From the NCBI RefSeq assembly GCF_030345335.1, contig NZ_JAPVRC010000005.1, positions 124,001 to 188,000 on the forward strand: a stretch of 64,000 nt of DNA, read 5' to 3'. Within the stretch, counting starts at the first letter, position 1. Each line of letters begins with the position of its first letter. This DNA is from Halobacillus campisalis. GTDB taxonomy: Bacteria; Bacillota; Bacilli; Bacillales; Halobacillaceae. Of this stretch, positions 44,995 through 54,869 are shown in pieces. The position numbers were made by a program, and so were the translations under genes. The notes beneath the pieces are model-generated. The model saw nothing but the letters and a program-made list of their open reading frames with translations. It made no database searches and was not told where the DNA came from.

Positions 44995-45888
44995 TTGCAG
45001 ATTACGGAGTTAGAAGTAAAACAATTACATACGGTTGCTGAGTGGCTGCACGGCATGAACGAGCAGGATCAACATTATGTTGCCTGGCTTGCTTCAGATC
45101 CCGATGAAATATTTGAACAAATTTGGACTCTTACTCAATTTCAGGAACCGCTTGCTTATGTCGCCTGGGAAAACGAAGAAATCATAGGTTTCATTGGCAT
45201 CCTGCCATTTTTCGAACAAAAGCTATGTCGTTTGCTCGGCCCTTTTTCTCTTCGGAAGGGAACAAAAGTGATCGAAGGTTTATGGGAGAAGGCTTCGCTT
45301 ACCGTCCAGCTGCATTTTGACGCCGTCAAGGTCGCTTGTTTTGAAGCGAACAAGGATTTAGTTTCCTTTGCCGAACGTCACCATTTCCAGCTTTACAACA
45401 CTGAAAAGACGCTGGTCCTTCACCAATCTCATTATACGCCTTCCCGTGAAAAGAACTCTTTTATTGAAGAAATTCAAGATTATGAGCATGCTGCTTTAGA
45501 TGAGCTCCACCCGGAGGGAGCCTATTATACGACGAGAGAAATGGTAGAACTTTCTCAAGAAGATACAAATAAATTATGGGGCTATAAGCAAAATGGTGAG
45601 CTGATTGGTTATTTATATTTTGAAATGATTACGCCTCAGGAAGGTGAAATATGTTTCGTCAATGTATCTCCTTTTGAACGCAGCAGCGGCATTGGTTCAG
45701 CACTGATCGACCATGCTCTCCAGTACGCCTTTTATGTGTTCGACGTACAAGTCGTCACCATTTCCGTTCGAACAAACAATAAACAAGCCGAGGAACTGTA
45801 TGAAAGCCTGGGGTTTGAAGAAATCCACACCATCTACGCCTATGAGAGAGAAGCTAAATATGAGGATGTCAAACCTATCATCCATTAA
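44995..45888 (+). CDS. GNAT-family acetyltransferase (two-domain)
   Basis: About 297 residues from a TTG at 44995 that follows AAAGGTGA; a GTG at 44986 is possible. The C-terminal half is a clear GNAT domain, with the acetyl-CoA loop FVNVSPFERSSGIGSALIDHAL and VRTNNKQAEELYESLGFEE. The N-terminal half (PLAYVAWENEEIIGFIGILPFF) is a degenerate GNAT repeat. Substrate unknown. It has its own terminator. Confidence 0.82.
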   Translation: MQITELEVKQLHTVAEWLHGMNEQDQHYVAWLASDPDEIFEQIWTLTQFQEPLAYVAWENEEIIGFIGILPFFEQKLCRLLGPFSLRKGTKVIEGLWEKASLTVQLHFDAVKVACFEANKDLVSFAERHHFQLYNTEKTLVLHQSHYTPSREKNSFIEEIQDYEHAALDELHPEGAYYTTREMVELSQEDTNKLWGYKQNGELIGYLYFEMITPQEGEICFVNVSPFERSSGIGSALIDHALQYAFYVFDVQVVTISVRTNNKQAEELYESLGFEEIHTIYAYEREAKYEDVKPIIH

Positions 45889-45917
45889 AAAATCAGAGCC
45901 CCCGCTCTGATTTTTTC
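45889..45917 (+). terminator. Terminator of the GNAT gene
   Basis: AATCAGAGC pairs with GCTCTGATT around CCCC, then T5. Confidence 0.8.
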
Positions 45918-45983
45918 TTTTTCAAGGTTGTGATTTCGTCCTAAAGGGTATAAATGAATAACTGCATAATGAGGAGGTCATGT

Positions 45984-46853
45984 ATGAAAAGAGAGATAAA
46001 TCGTGTACTACATAACCTGAGAGATGATAGCGAAGTAGAAAAAATCCGTTCGGTCAGCGGTGGAGATATCAATGAAGCTTTCTATGTCCGCACAGGCAGC
46101 CGCGAGTACTTCATAAAGGGCAACCGTAACGTCCCTCCCCACTTCTTTAAAGCAGAGGCGGCGGGATTACAAATGATTCAAAAATCAAACACCATAGCTG
46201 TGCCGGACGTTTTTTATTATGATGAACCTCAATCCAATGAACCCGGGTTTCTCGTTCTCGAATGGATCGAAGGCCGTAAGAAGTCTGATACTGGACAAAA
46301 ACTCGGAACCAATTTAGCACTCATGCATCAGCACACCTCAAACGCTCATGGGTTTGGGGAACCGACGTTTGTCGGAGAACTCGATCAGCCGAACGACTGG
46401 CAGAATTCCTGGATCGAATATTACCGCAACTTCCGCTTGCGCAACCAGCTGCAGATCGGTGTAGAGAACGGAAACATCAAAGGGAAAAGAAAACAGCAGC
46501 TAGAGATGCTGATTCAGCAGTTGGAACGATGGGTACCTGACGTCTCCTCCCCTTCTTTACTGCATGGGGATTTATGGGGCGGAAATTATATAGCAGGGCC
46601 AGAAGGCGAGCCTTACTTAATTGACCCTTCTGTCTTATACGGAGATCCTTCCTTTGAAATCGCCTTTACTGAATTGTTCGGCGGCTTCCCAGAAGAGTTC
46701 TATGATGCTTATCAAGAGGTTTCTCCTCTCCCCGAATACTACGAGGAAATCAAACCTCTCTACCAGCTTTTTTATTTGCTCGTCCACTTGAATATATTCG
46801 GTGAAAGTTACGGTCCCTCGGTGGATAGAATTCTACATCATTATATTACCTAA
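45984..46853 (+). CDS. Fructosamine-3-kinase family protein
   Basis: 289 residues from the ATG at 45984, after AGGAGG. Aminoglycoside-phosphotransferase-like fold: SVSGGDINEAFYV (nucleotide loop), YFIKGN with the ATP Lys, FLVLEWIEG hinge, catalytic LLHGDLWGGNYI and the metal-binding YLIDPSVLYGDPSFEIA. This set is typical of the fructosamine-kinase/ketosamine-3-kinase family, which deglycates proteins or sugar amines. Transcribed alone. Confidence 0.88.
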   Translation: MKREINRVLHNLRDDSEVEKIRSVSGGDINEAFYVRTGSREYFIKGNRNVPPHFFKAEAAGLQMIQKSNTIAVPDVFYYDEPQSNEPGFLVLEWIEGRKKSDTGQKLGTNLALMHQHTSNAHGFGEPTFVGELDQPNDWQNSWIEYYRNFRLRNQLQIGVENGNIKGKRKQQLEMLIQQLERWVPDVSSPSLLHGDLWGGNYIAGPEGEPYLIDPSVLYGDPSFEIAFTELFGGFPEEFYDAYQEVSPLPEYYEEIKPLYQLFYLLVHLNIFGESYGPSVDRILHHYIT

Positions 46854-47195
46854 TATTTTCTATTGGCTTTTTTCTCTAATCGTATTAAAATAAAAAACGC
46901 TGTATATTTATTCTTTGTTATTTAGCTATGGTAAACGTCGTTATTGATTTTTCATAAGAGTGTTATTCTTGGATACGGCAGTTGTATAGAAGACTCGGTT
47001 CTAAGGTAATGGAGTTTCGCAGCCATATAAGATTAGGAAGCTCACCGTACGCCTATGGTAAGCGAGTGATTTCCCGGATCCATTCTTAGAAAAGGAAATA
47101 ATCTAAAAGCTGAGTTATCAAGGTATGGCAGCTTATATGAATATCATCACGGAATTTTTACAGAGCCTATTATTTACAGACGGGAGAGTTCTTAT
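46854..47195 (+). repeat. Non-coding stretch with a decayed family B copy (B15)
   Basis: At about 47036-47085 GGAAGCTCACCGTACGCC, TATGGTAAGCGAGTGATTTCC and CGGATCC clearly match the right half of copies B2 and B12, but the left half is eroded. The tail CTTATATGAATATCATCACGG follows at 47133. No gene seen. Confidence 0.6.
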
Positions 47196-48551
47196 ATGAA
47201 AGCAAGTCAATTCCGGGCTTCTTCTCATTTGAAATTTATTATTCCTTCATTGATCGGGATCATTCTCTTCATGGTTCCCTTCTATGATAGCGAAGAAGAA
47301 AGCGTCACTATATTAATTGCTATTTTAGCTAACTGGCTGCAAGATACTTTAGCATCCTCTATATCGCTGATTATGATGCTGATCATTTCCATTACAGCGA
47401 TTATAACCGTCGCTGTTAAAGTGGCAGGACCAGAGAAATTAAACGGCACACCGTTTTTCAAATCTCTTTTCAACGTTCCTCCCGTATGGGTCGTCACCCG
47501 AGTTCTCGGCATGATTTTTGCCATCATGGTCTATTTTCAAATTGGGCCGGATGCTATCATTTCCGATGTCACCGGCGGACTACTTTTAGGAGACTTACTA
47601 CATGTACTGTTCGCTGTTTTCCTTTTTGCAGGCTTGTTCCTTCCGTTACTATTGAACTTTGGACTCCTTGAATTATTTGGGGTCATCTTGACTAAGGTGA
47701 TGCGTCCCTTGTTCAAACTCCCGGGACGTTCCTCGATCGATGCTCTTGCTTCGTGGCTTGGAGATGGAACGATCGGCGTGCTGCTTACCAGTAAGCAATA
47801 TGAAGAAGGATATTATACAAAAAGGGAAGCTGCAGTCATCGGTACAACGTTTTCTATCGTATCGATCACGTTCAGCTTAGTTGTTATTTCCGAGGTCGAT
47901 CTGGAACACATGTTCATTCCGTTTTATCTGACAGTTGCCATTGCAGGGTTCATAGCTGCTTTGATCATGCCTAGAATACCTCCTTTGTCTCGTAAAGCGA
48001 ATACGTATGTAACGGAAGAAGCCGATGACACCACAGAAGAAATTCCTGATGAACATAACACGGTTACTTATGCTTACACTAAAGCTGTAGAACGCGGAAG
48101 CAAAGCAAAGGGACCCGTGCAATTTTTCAAAGAAGGCGGCCAAAATATCCTGGACATGTGGATGGGTGTAGCTCCTATTGTTATGGCACTTGGTACCATC
48201 GCATTAGTCATCGCTGAATTTACACCGGTGTTCACGTGGTTAGGTTATCCGTTCATTCCATTCCTTCAGCTGCTGCAGATTCCTGATGCAGCGGCAGCTT
48301 CGGAAACGATTCTTGTCGGTTTTGCTGACATGTTCTTACCGGCAATTATCGGAGCAAGTATCGAAAGCGAGATGACGCGATTTGTTATCGCCAGTTTATC
48401 TGTTACTCAGCTTATCTATATGTCCGAAGTCGGCGGCTTGCTGCTTGGCTCTAAAGTTCCAGTCAATTTGAAGGATCTTTTCATTATTTTCCTATTACGT
48501 ACGATTATTACGCTTCCAGTCATCGCACTGATTGCTCACCTGATCTTTTAA
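47196..48551 (+). CDS. YjiH-family membrane protein (nucleoside-recognition Gate domain)
   Basis: 451 residues with ten or so membrane helices. Two Gate-like halves are seen: GLLELFGVILTKVMRPLFKLPGRSSIDALASWLGDGTIGVLLT and FADMFLPAIIGASIESEMTRFVIASLSVTQLIYMSEVGGLLLGS. An acidic cytoplasmic loop (EEADDTTEEIPDEHNT) joins them. The YjiH family is presumed to be a transporter; the substrate is unknown. GACGGGAG lies upstream of the ATG. Confidence 0.85.
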   Translation: MKASQFRASSHLKFIIPSLIGIILFMVPFYDSEEESVTILIAILANWLQDTLASSISLIMMLIISITAIITVAVKVAGPEKLNGTPFFKSLFNVPPVWVVTRVLGMIFAIMVYFQIGPDAIISDVTGGLLLGDLLHVLFAVFLFAGLFLPLLLNFGLLELFGVILTKVMRPLFKLPGRSSIDALASWLGDGTIGVLLTSKQYEEGYYTKREAAVIGTTFSIVSITFSLVVISEVDLEHMFIPFYLTVAIAGFIAALIMPRIPPLSRKANTYVTEEADDTTEEIPDEHNTVTYAYTKAVERGSKAKGPVQFFKEGGQNILDMWMGVAPIVMALGTIALVIAEFTPVFTWLGYPFIPFLQLLQIPDAAAASETILVGFADMFLPAIIGASIESEMTRFVIASLSVTQLIYMSEVGGLLLGSKVPVNLKDLFIIFLLRTIITLPVIALIAHLIF

Positions 48552-48560
48552 ACGAAAGAC

Positions 48561-48614
48561 GGGGCTGTCCCAGAAGTCTAAGATCCAGACTTTTAGGGAC
48601 AGCCCTGTTTTTTT
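48561..48614 (+). terminator. Long terminator after the YjiH-like gene
   Basis: GGGGCTGTCCC at 48561 pairs with GGGACAGCCCT at 48596, with AGAAGTCT/AGACTTTT continuing the stem, then T8. The stem sequence is closely related to the terminator at 63567. Confidence 0.85.
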
Positions 48615-48637
48615 CTATACAAAACTTCAAAGGACCG

Positions 48638-48803
48638 ATTCCGAGACATTAATGAGAGTTAGGGCTCCGGGAAACGGTTCGCTTTCCGTGGGCGTGCGCT
48701 GAGCCTCCTCAGGCTTCGCATTCCGGGGTCTCATCTAACCCGCGTATCCCACAGGAGTCTCACCGTTTCCCTACGCCCTTTGCGTTATAGATGTTCTCGG
48801 AAT
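48638..48803 (-). repeat. Family B structured repeat, copy B10, with outer repeat
   Basis: Inner arms AGGGCTCCGGGAAACGGT and ACCGTTTCCCTACGCCCT (48661-48779). Core GTGGG/CCCAC and TGAG/CTCA. Outer ends ATTCCGAGACAT and ATGTTCTCGGAAT pair as well. Separated from copy B11 by 84 bp. Confidence 0.8.
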
Positions 48804-48887
48804 TAATCCTATCCATTAAGTTAAAGATTGCTCTCACACCCACGGTAATGCATGTTCTACATTAAATTCTGTATTACATGCAAAGGT

Positions 48888-49052
48888 GGTTTCGTTCCTC
48901 TAAACAGAGTAATGGGGCCTTGGAAATGGTGAGACTCCTGCGGGAAGGATAGACTGGCAAGACCCCACAGAACGTTAGCTCGAGGAGGCTTGCCGTCTTC
49001 CCAGCGGAAAGCGATCCATTTCCAAGGCCCCATTTCTCCTCATAACGAAACC
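48888..49052 (+). repeat. Family B structured repeat, copy B11, with outer repeat
   Basis: Outer ends GGTTTCGTT/AACGAAACC. Inner arms ATGGGGCCTTGGAAATGG and CCATTTCCAAGGCCCCAT, perfect over 18 bp; relative to B9 the change GTC to GCC on one side is matched by GAC to GGC on the other. Core GGCAAG/CTTGCC and a central hairpin with AACGTTAGCTC. Confidence 0.85.
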
Positions 49053-49093
49053 GATCTTGTAGATTCAAGAAAGCTTTTGGGACAGCTTCGTTT

Positions 49094-49747
49094 TTATAAT
49101 AAACGATTTTTGTAAAGCTCTGCGATGGCACGTGTAGATTGAGGGTTTTGGCCAGTAATGAAAAACCTATCCTCTACCACATGCTCTTCTTGAGGAGCTG
49201 CCGCTTCATAGCTGGCTCCAGCCTTTTCAAGCTCGTCCTCAAGTGAAAACGGTACGGTACCCATCATTCCCGAAGCCTTCTCTTCTTCATTAGAATAGCC
49301 TGTCACCTTTTTCCCTTTGATAATTGGAATGTGGTTTACGTCCTCCGCGCCTATAAACGCGGCAGCGCCATGACAAACTGCCCCGATGAGTTTCGAATGA
49401 TGAGCAAAATGAGCAAGCAATGGCGAGATCTCCTTTGCATTCGGAAAATCTACCATAGCCCCGTGACCCCCGCAAAAAAAGATGCCATCATATTCTTCAG
49501 GGTTCACTTCAGAAAGTTTGATCGTGTCATGTATCGGCTCCATCACTCCGTCCCACACGCGGGGGAGCTCATTACTATAACTGTGAGGATCGATCGGGAT
49601 CCTCCCCCCTTTAAGACTCGCCCCTGTCACTTCAATTCCTGCATGCTGGAATTCGGTGGCTGGTTCGACAAATTCCGAAAGCCATAAGCCTGTTTTTCGA
49701 TCAGCAATCTGATCTACGTTTGTAGCAACCATAAGTATTTTTGGCAT
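49094..49747 (-). CDS. DJ-1/PfpI-superfamily glutamine-amidotransferase-like protein
   Basis: 217 residues of the Hsp31/HchA-like branch. The nucleophile elbow is LIGAVCHGAAAFIG with the catalytic Cys, preceded by GIFFCGGHGAMVDFP carrying the usual Asp/Glu context. Relatives are glyoxalase-III-type or deglycase/chaperone proteins. It starts MPKILMVATNVDQIADRKTGLWLSEFVEP, the classic opening, after GGGAGG. No operon partner. Confidence 0.88.
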   Translation of the reverse strand: MPKILMVATNVDQIADRKTGLWLSEFVEPATEFQHAGIEVTGASLKGGRIPIDPHSYSNELPRVWDGVMEPIHDTIKLSEVNPEEYDGIFFCGGHGAMVDFPNAKEISPLLAHFAHHSKLIGAVCHGAAAFIGAEDVNHIPIIKGKKVTGYSNEEEKASGMMGTVPFSLEDELEKAGASYEAAAPQEEHVVEDRFFITGQNPQSTRAIAELYKNRLL

Positions 49748-49824
49748 AAAAAATACCTCCCTTCTCTTGTCAGCTTATTCTCTCACAAGAACAGCTTTTT
49801 AAAACATAAGGGAGGTATTTGCTA

Positions 49825-50844
49825 TTAATTTGTGCGATATCGATCGTTGTCGTTGTTGCGGCCCAACTGGCTCTTCAATAAAGCAGCCCGGCCTTCTATA
49901 AATGGCTGAGTAATGGTCCGGATAGTGCTGGTTGACAACAAATAAACAATTAAGCCTGAAAATACAACATAGAATGCAAAATCCGCTACATTATTGATTT
50001 GTACCCAGTCTTGCTGTCTGAACCACTGTACGATAAAACCATGAAGTAAATACACGTACAGCGTTTGTCCGCCTAAGGCAGTGAAGCTGTAATGGGTGTT
50101 CGGAATCCATGACATTACGCTTACTGTCATTAAAATACCAAGCAGATATACTCCAAATCGGTAAATTCCACCTAACTCAGGCTCACCTAACGTTTGATAG
50201 GATTTAGAACCAAGCAGCCAATCCGAATTGAATTCAGGAGCAAGCGCTATGACAACAGCCAGCGCGGTCATAAAGACTAAACTCGCAACTCGAACGCTCG
50301 GCATTCTCCATTTCTTGACCGTATCCTTCGTCAGCCAATAGCCGATTAGGAAAAACGGGAAAAATACAAAGGTACGAGACAAACTGAACGTTTGATCGAT
50401 ACTGTCCGCATACCCGACAACAATTCCAATCCCGACCGCCAGAGCTATTCCTACCATAGGAGGCATTTTTCGGAAGACAATCAAAAGAATATGCCAGCAG
50501 AATAAACTGAACAAGAACCATAGAGACCAGTGGGGATAGAACGGGGCATTCAACCATCCATCTTTACCGATGAATAGGAAATAGCCTGTATACACAAACT
50601 GGAAAATCAGGTAAGGAAGTATTAATTTTTTAGCTAAATTGATGATATAATCTTTGTTTCCTGCGCCTTTAGCGAAAAAGCCGGCAAGAAAAATAAATGC
50701 AGGCATGTGAAACGTATAAATCCACGTATAAACGGTGTACATTTCACGTGACTCATGTGTAGCCGGCTGAACCATGTGGCCGAATACAACGAGAAATATT
50801 AAGAATATCTTTGCGTTATCAAAAAGCGCGTCTCGTTTCTTCAT
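49825..50844 (-). CDS. Acyltransferase-3 family membrane protein
   Basis: 339 residues with about ten membrane helices. It opens RDALFDNAKIFLIFLVVFGHMVQP, containing the catalytic-type His, and has TFHMPAFIFLAGFFAKG, the paired motif of this family (fucose 4-O-acetylase branch). It acetylates an extracytoplasmic sugar or wall polymer; the acceptor is unknown. No transferase or SGNH extension is fused. Transcribed alone. Confidence 0.88.
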   Translation of the reverse strand: MKKRDALFDNAKIFLIFLVVFGHMVQPATHESREMYTVYTWIYTFHMPAFIFLAGFFAKGAGNKDYIINLAKKLILPYLIFQFVYTGYFLFIGKDGWLNAPFYPHWSLWFLFSLFCWHILLIVFRKMPPMVGIALAVGIGIVVGYADSIDQTFSLSRTFVFFPFFLIGYWLTKDTVKKWRMPSVRVASLVFMTALAVVIALAPEFNSDWLLGSKSYQTLGEPELGGIYRFGVYLLGILMTVSVMSWIPNTHYSFTALGGQTLYVYLLHGFIVQWFRQQDWVQINNVADFAFYVVFSGLIVYLLSTSTIRTITQPFIEGRAALLKSQLGRNNDNDRYRTN

Positions 50845-51278
50845 ATCGTTTCACCTCTAGATTCACTATAATACATTTATACACTCTTTTATTAGAATTA
50901 AAACCTATCTATACTTTTTTAACATACTTGGAAGGTTAATGAATTAATTTTCACAGGCTTTTAACCAAACTGTAATTATTTTGATAAGGCTGTAACAATT
51001 GATAGAGGCGTAGTATGGTCTGCTTTTACAAAAAAGCTATGTTAAAGACGGTCGTTTATTCAACAATATAGGAGATTCTCGAAATTGCCTCAATAAGCAT
51101 TTTATCAACATTAAACTTCAGTGCTTTAGTTATAATATTTTAGTATTAAAACTCCCCGCACTTTTAGGTAGTTTCAAGCATCTTCGTCATACAAAAGTCT
51201 CGCTGGCTATTATTCAAAAGCCGTTATTTATTATATGAAGCAGCGCATATGATTTTTCCGTTATCCTTACAAAAGCAA
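50845..51278. other. Non-coding stretch upstream of copy B12
   Basis: AT-rich; no gene seen. The last 40 bases (TTTCCGTTATCCTTACAAAA) match the left flank of copy B2 at about 11761-11780. Confidence 0.4.
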
Positions 51279-51398
51279 GAAGGGCCGGGAAATTGCGAGA
51301 CTCCTATGGGAGAACAGTACATGGTGAGATCCCGGAGGGCGCTAGCCCGAGGAAGCTCACCGTACACCCATGGAAAGCGAGTGATTTCCCGGACCTTC
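51279..51398 (+). repeat. Family B structured repeat, copy B12
   Basis: Arms GAAGGGCCGGGAAAT and ATTTCCCGGACCTTC (one mismatch). Core CTATGGG/CCCATGG, GGTGAG/CTCACC, GGGC-GCTA-GCCC. Close relative of B2, with similarity reaching a tail GAATATCAACAC at 51470. Central hairpin loops differ between the two (GCTA against GTCA) while stems are kept. Confidence 0.85.
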
Positions 51399-51495
51399 AA
51401 GCTCTATTTTTGTGAAGGAAACAGGCAGAATGTCTCGAAACTGAGTCTTCCACTATAGGAAGCTTGAGTGAATATCAACACAGAACTTTAACATA

Positions 51496-51527
51496 GAAAA
51501 AAAACGAGCTCAGAGGCTCGCTTTTTT
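51496..51527. terminator. Terminator after the aminopeptidase gene
   Basis: CGAGC pairs with GCTCG, with A8 on the left and T6 on the right; located ten bases beyond the aminopeptidase stop codon. Confidence 0.7.
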
Positions 51528-51536
51528 CATCATGTC

Positions 51537-52778
51537 TTATTCAAAATCGATCGCCCATGATCCGTTACGGAATACAGGCTCGAATTCTCCTTCATGAGTT
51601 TCTCCATCAATATCAAGCTCTGAAGATCCCATCATGAAATCTTCATGTACAAGGCTGTCATTGACTCCCTGCTGGTCCATCTGTTCCTTCGTCATGGAGG
51701 AGCCTCCTTTGACATTCGTCGGATACGCTTTACCTAAAGCCAGGTGACAAGACGCATTCTCATCATAGAGCGTATTGAAGAAAATGTGACCGGATTGAGA
51801 GATAGGCGATTCATCAGGTACTAACGCCACTTCACCTAACCGCTTCGCTCCATCATCAGACTCTAACAAGTGCTTCAGCGTCTCTTTTCCTGACTCAGCA
51901 GTATAGTCGACCACTATTCCATTCTCAAATGTCAAGGTGAAGTTCTCGATCAAATTCCCGCCGTAGCTCAGAGGTTTCGTACTGCTTACGGTTCCCTGAA
52001 CTCCGTTTTTATGAGGCATTGTGAACACTTCTTCGGTCGGCATGTTCGGATTGAACTCTACGCCTTTCTCTGACTCCGTTGAGCCGCCATGCCAAATGTG
52101 GTCCTTGACAAGGTCAATCGTCAAATCTGTGCCCGGACCTTTATAATGAAGTTTTTTGTATTGCTTTGTATTCAAGTATTCGCGTGCTTTTCTCAGCGTC
52201 TCATTATGCTCTTCCCATGCTTTAAGCGGATCGTGCTGATCGACACGAGTAATGGAAAAAATCTGTTCCCATAATTTCTTTTGAGCATTGGACGTTGTGT
52301 CGTCAGGAAACACCTTTTCAGCCCAGGAAGCCTGTGGGTAAGCAATGATTGACCACGTCACTTTATCATTCATAATGTAATCCCGATACGTCGTCAATGC
52401 TTCTCCACTCGCTTTATTGGCTTTTGCGATACGTTCAGAGTCTATACCCTTCAGCAAGTCAGGATTAGGACCGTAAACGGTCAATAAGGAATACCCGTCC
52501 TTCACCATTCCTTCTAACGCATCTACTTTCCATTTTGGAAAATTCTCCAGAATGCTCATAGGAGCGTTTTTCATTTTCATGTAGCTTATCATTTCGTCGC
52601 TCCATTCGATATGAACATTCTTCGCTCCTTTTCCATACGCTTTAGCTGTAATGATGCGAACAAGGTCAGCAGCCTCAATCGGAGCGTTGATGATCAACCC
52701 TTGTCCTGACTGAATGTTTACTCCTTTCTTCAGTGCTACTTCTGCATACTTTTCTAATTGTTTGCGATGTGTCGTCAA
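51537..52778 (-). CDS. M29-family aminopeptidase (AmpS/PepS type)
   Basis: 413 residues; cytoplasmic thermophilic-type metallo-aminopeptidase. Family motifs: LEKYAEVALKKGVNIQSGQGLIINAP at the N-terminus, and metal ligands within NPNMPTEEVFTMPHKNGVQGTVSSTKPL, ASCHLALGKAYPTNV and VHEDFMMGSSELDIDG. Removes N-terminal residues from peptides. It begins 25 bp after the photolyase stop codon, so the two are likely co-transcribed. Confidence 0.92.
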   Translation of the reverse strand: MTTHRKQLEKYAEVALKKGVNIQSGQGLIINAPIEAADLVRIITAKAYGKGAKNVHIEWSDEMISYMKMKNAPMSILENFPKWKVDALEGMVKDGYSLLTVYGPNPDLLKGIDSERIAKANKASGEALTTYRDYIMNDKVTWSIIAYPQASWAEKVFPDDTTSNAQKKLWEQIFSITRVDQHDPLKAWEEHNETLRKAREYLNTKQYKKLHYKGPGTDLTIDLVKDHIWHGGSTESEKGVEFNPNMPTEEVFTMPHKNGVQGTVSSTKPLSYGGNLIENFTLTFENGIVVDYTAESGKETLKHLLESDDGAKRLGEVALVPDESPISQSGHIFFNTLYDENASCHLALGKAYPTNVKGGSSMTKEQMDQQGVNDSLVHEDFMMGSSELDIDGETHEGEFEPVFRNGSWAIDFE

Positions 52779-52802
52779 TGTAATTACCTCCAGGTCATAG
52801 TA

Positions 52803-54239
52803 TCAATTATAGTCTTTCACTTGTTTAAATCGGTCAATCGCCTTATTCCTCATTGTTTTATGATCCACGATCGGTTCAGGATAGTCTTTCCCGATTAGAC
52901 AACCTGCCTTTTGTTGAATATCTTCCGGCATGGTACCAGGTGCATGAATGTACTTCTTTTCTACATTCTCTAATTCGGGCACCCATTCTTTAATAAACCG
53001 GCCGTGAGGGTCAAACCGCTCAGATTGACGAGTAGGATTGAACACCCGGAAATACGGGACGGGATCAGTGCCGGTCGAAGCCGCCCACTGCCAGCCTCCA
53101 ATATTTGAAGCGGCATCGTAGTCGACCAAACGTTCCTGAAAATACTTTTCACCTAGTCGCCAGTCCATCAGTAGATCCTTTGTCAAAAATGAAGCCACCG
53201 CCATACGGAGACGGTTATGCATCCATCCTGTTTCATTCAGCTGGCGCATGGCAGCGTCAATGAGCGGAAAACCCGTTTCACCTTTTTTCCAGCGTTCTAA
53301 GTACTCTTCATCTACATTCCAATCGATCCCCTGATACTTCTCAACCATCTCAAGGTTGTGTGCCTCAGGATAAAAGTGATAAATCATATTATAAAAGTCG
53401 CGCCAGGCGATCTCCTGGATGTAGGTGTCAATTCCCTTCTGTCCTTTACGACCGTCTGTTTCTTCTCTGATTTTATGGTAAATCGTCCTCGGAGAAATCG
53501 CTCCCGTCTTCAAAAAGCGGGACATCAAGCTTGTCCCGTCCACTGCCGGGAAATCACGATGCTCCTCATAATCATAGATAGCCCCGTCCAAAAAGACATG
53601 AAGCCTCTCTAAAGCAGCTTTTTCACCTATATCATTTCCTTTATAGTCAAATTGCTTTTTTAAAGACTCCCATTTATTCCCGCCTTTTTTATAATGTTCC
53701 CGTTCATCCACTCCATACCGTTTAACTTTTTCCAAGTCAACGGTTTGAAGTTCCGGCTTATCAAGCTGCTGCCATTGTTTAAAATAAGGAGAGAACACTT
53801 TATAGAATCCGCCATCCTTTTTAGTAACTTCTCTTGCAGAATGAATGTGGTGATCGATTGAAGAATATACCGGAATCCCTTGTTCGTGAAACCATTCGAT
53901 CATGTGGTCATCCCTTTGTTTACCAAAACCCACCTCATCATAATTGAAGTATACGCCGCTGATTTCACCAGCGTTGTTAATGAGCTGGCTGAATGCTTCT
54001 TCCTCTTTTCCATATAAGAAGTGGATCGGCGCCTTGTAAGCTTCACAATCTTTCACGAGCGCATCAACCGTCTGGAAAAAGTAATCGTGCCGCACCGTAA
54101 ATTCCTCGATCAATTTAGGGTGGATGTGAAAAATGAAGAGAAGCTCATCCCCTTCCCCACTATCCTGCACAGCACGTGATAATGCCGTTTGGTCATTAAG
54201 TCTTAAGTCTCTGCGAAACCATACGATCCGCTTCCCCAT
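52803..54239 (-). CDS. phr: Deoxyribodipyrimidine photolyase
   Basis: Light-driven repair of cyclobutane pyrimidine dimers. 478 residues. The N-terminal alpha/beta domain (IVWFRRDLRLNDQTAL) binds an antenna cofactor; the C-terminal helical domain binds FAD, with EIAWRDFYNMIYHF, FPLIDAAMRQLNETGWMHNRLRM, WQWAASTGTDPVPYFRVFNP and the Trp residues of the electron chain. Typical CPD class I. It is first of a pair with the aminopeptidase gene. Confidence 0.94.
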   Translation of the reverse strand: MGKRIVWFRRDLRLNDQTALSRAVQDSGEGDELLFIFHIHPKLIEEFTVRHDYFFQTVDALVKDCEAYKAPIHFLYGKEEEAFSQLINNAGEISGVYFNYDEVGFGKQRDDHMIEWFHEQGIPVYSSIDHHIHSAREVTKKDGGFYKVFSPYFKQWQQLDKPELQTVDLEKVKRYGVDEREHYKKGGNKWESLKKQFDYKGNDIGEKAALERLHVFLDGAIYDYEEHRDFPAVDGTSLMSRFLKTGAISPRTIYHKIREETDGRKGQKGIDTYIQEIAWRDFYNMIYHFYPEAHNLEMVEKYQGIDWNVDEEYLERWKKGETGFPLIDAAMRQLNETGWMHNRLRMAVASFLTKDLLMDWRLGEKYFQERLVDYDAASNIGGWQWAASTGTDPVPYFRVFNPTRQSERFDPHGRFIKEWVPELENVEKKYIHAPGTMPEDIQQKAGCLIGKDYPEPIVDHKTMRNKAIDRFKQVKDYN

Positions 54240-54323
54240 ACAAAACCCTCATTTCAAAAATCTCACTGCTTTAGATGTACCCTGTTATGTACAGAATTAA
54301 TCGAATCCGAGCCCCTTATTGAA

Positions 54324-54353
54324 AAGTCCCCTGAACAGCAGTTCAAGGGACTT
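54324..54353 (-). terminator. Terminator of the riboflavin operon
   Basis: On the minus strand AAGTCCCTTGAAC pairs with GTTCAGGGGACTT, then TTTC. It begins seven bases beyond the ribH stop codon. Confidence 0.75.
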
Positions 54354-54359
54354 CACTCA

Positions 54360-54830
54360 TTATACTTCGAATTGACGATTCAAATTAGCCATCTCTATAG
54401 CAGCTGTTGCTGCTTCCCAGCCTTTATTCCCTGCTTTCGTTCCAGCACGCTCAATAGCTTGTTCAATAGTATCTGTCGTGATGACACCAAAAATGACAGG
54501 GACTCCGCTTTGAATGGAGGCTTGAGAAACCCCTTTAGCCGCTTCTCCACACACGTAATCGAAGTGTGGAGTGGAGCCGCGAATGACTGCGCCAAGCGTA
54601 ATAACAGCGTCATATTTTCCCGAATTAGCCATTTTGCCTGCTACCATCGGAATTTCATAAGCCCCCGGTACATACGCTGCTTCTACATCATCTAAATTTA
54701 CTCCATGACGTTTAAGCGCATCTACCGCACCTTCATATAAACGTCCTGTAATGAAGTCATTGAAACGTCCAACTACAATTCCTACTTTCAAACCACTGCC
54801 TACTAAATTTCCTTCTAATACTTTTACCAA
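54360..54830 (-). CDS. ribH: 6,7-dimethyl-8-ribityllumazine synthase
   Basis: Condenses the ribityl-aminouracil and dihydroxybutanone phosphate made by RibD and RibBA. 156 residues; forms icosahedral shells in bacilli. Conserved [57 protein letters not shown] with the catalytic His, and [23 protein letters not shown]. The start is TTG at 54830, with AAAGGAGAGAG upstream. It is last in the operon, and separated from ribBA by a 296-bp gap filled with a family A repeat. Confidence 0.95.
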   Translation of the reverse strand: MVKVLEGNLVGSGLKVGIVVGRFNDFITGRLYEGAVDALKRHGVNLDDVEAAYVPGAYEIPMVAGKMANSGKYDAVITLGAVIRGSTPHFDYVCGEAAKGVSQASIQSGVPVIFGVITTDTIEQAIERAGTKAGNKGWEAATAAIEMANLNRQFEV

Positions 54831-54869
54831 TTGTCTCTCTCCTTTATTGTTGTTTTACTTGGTTTTGGT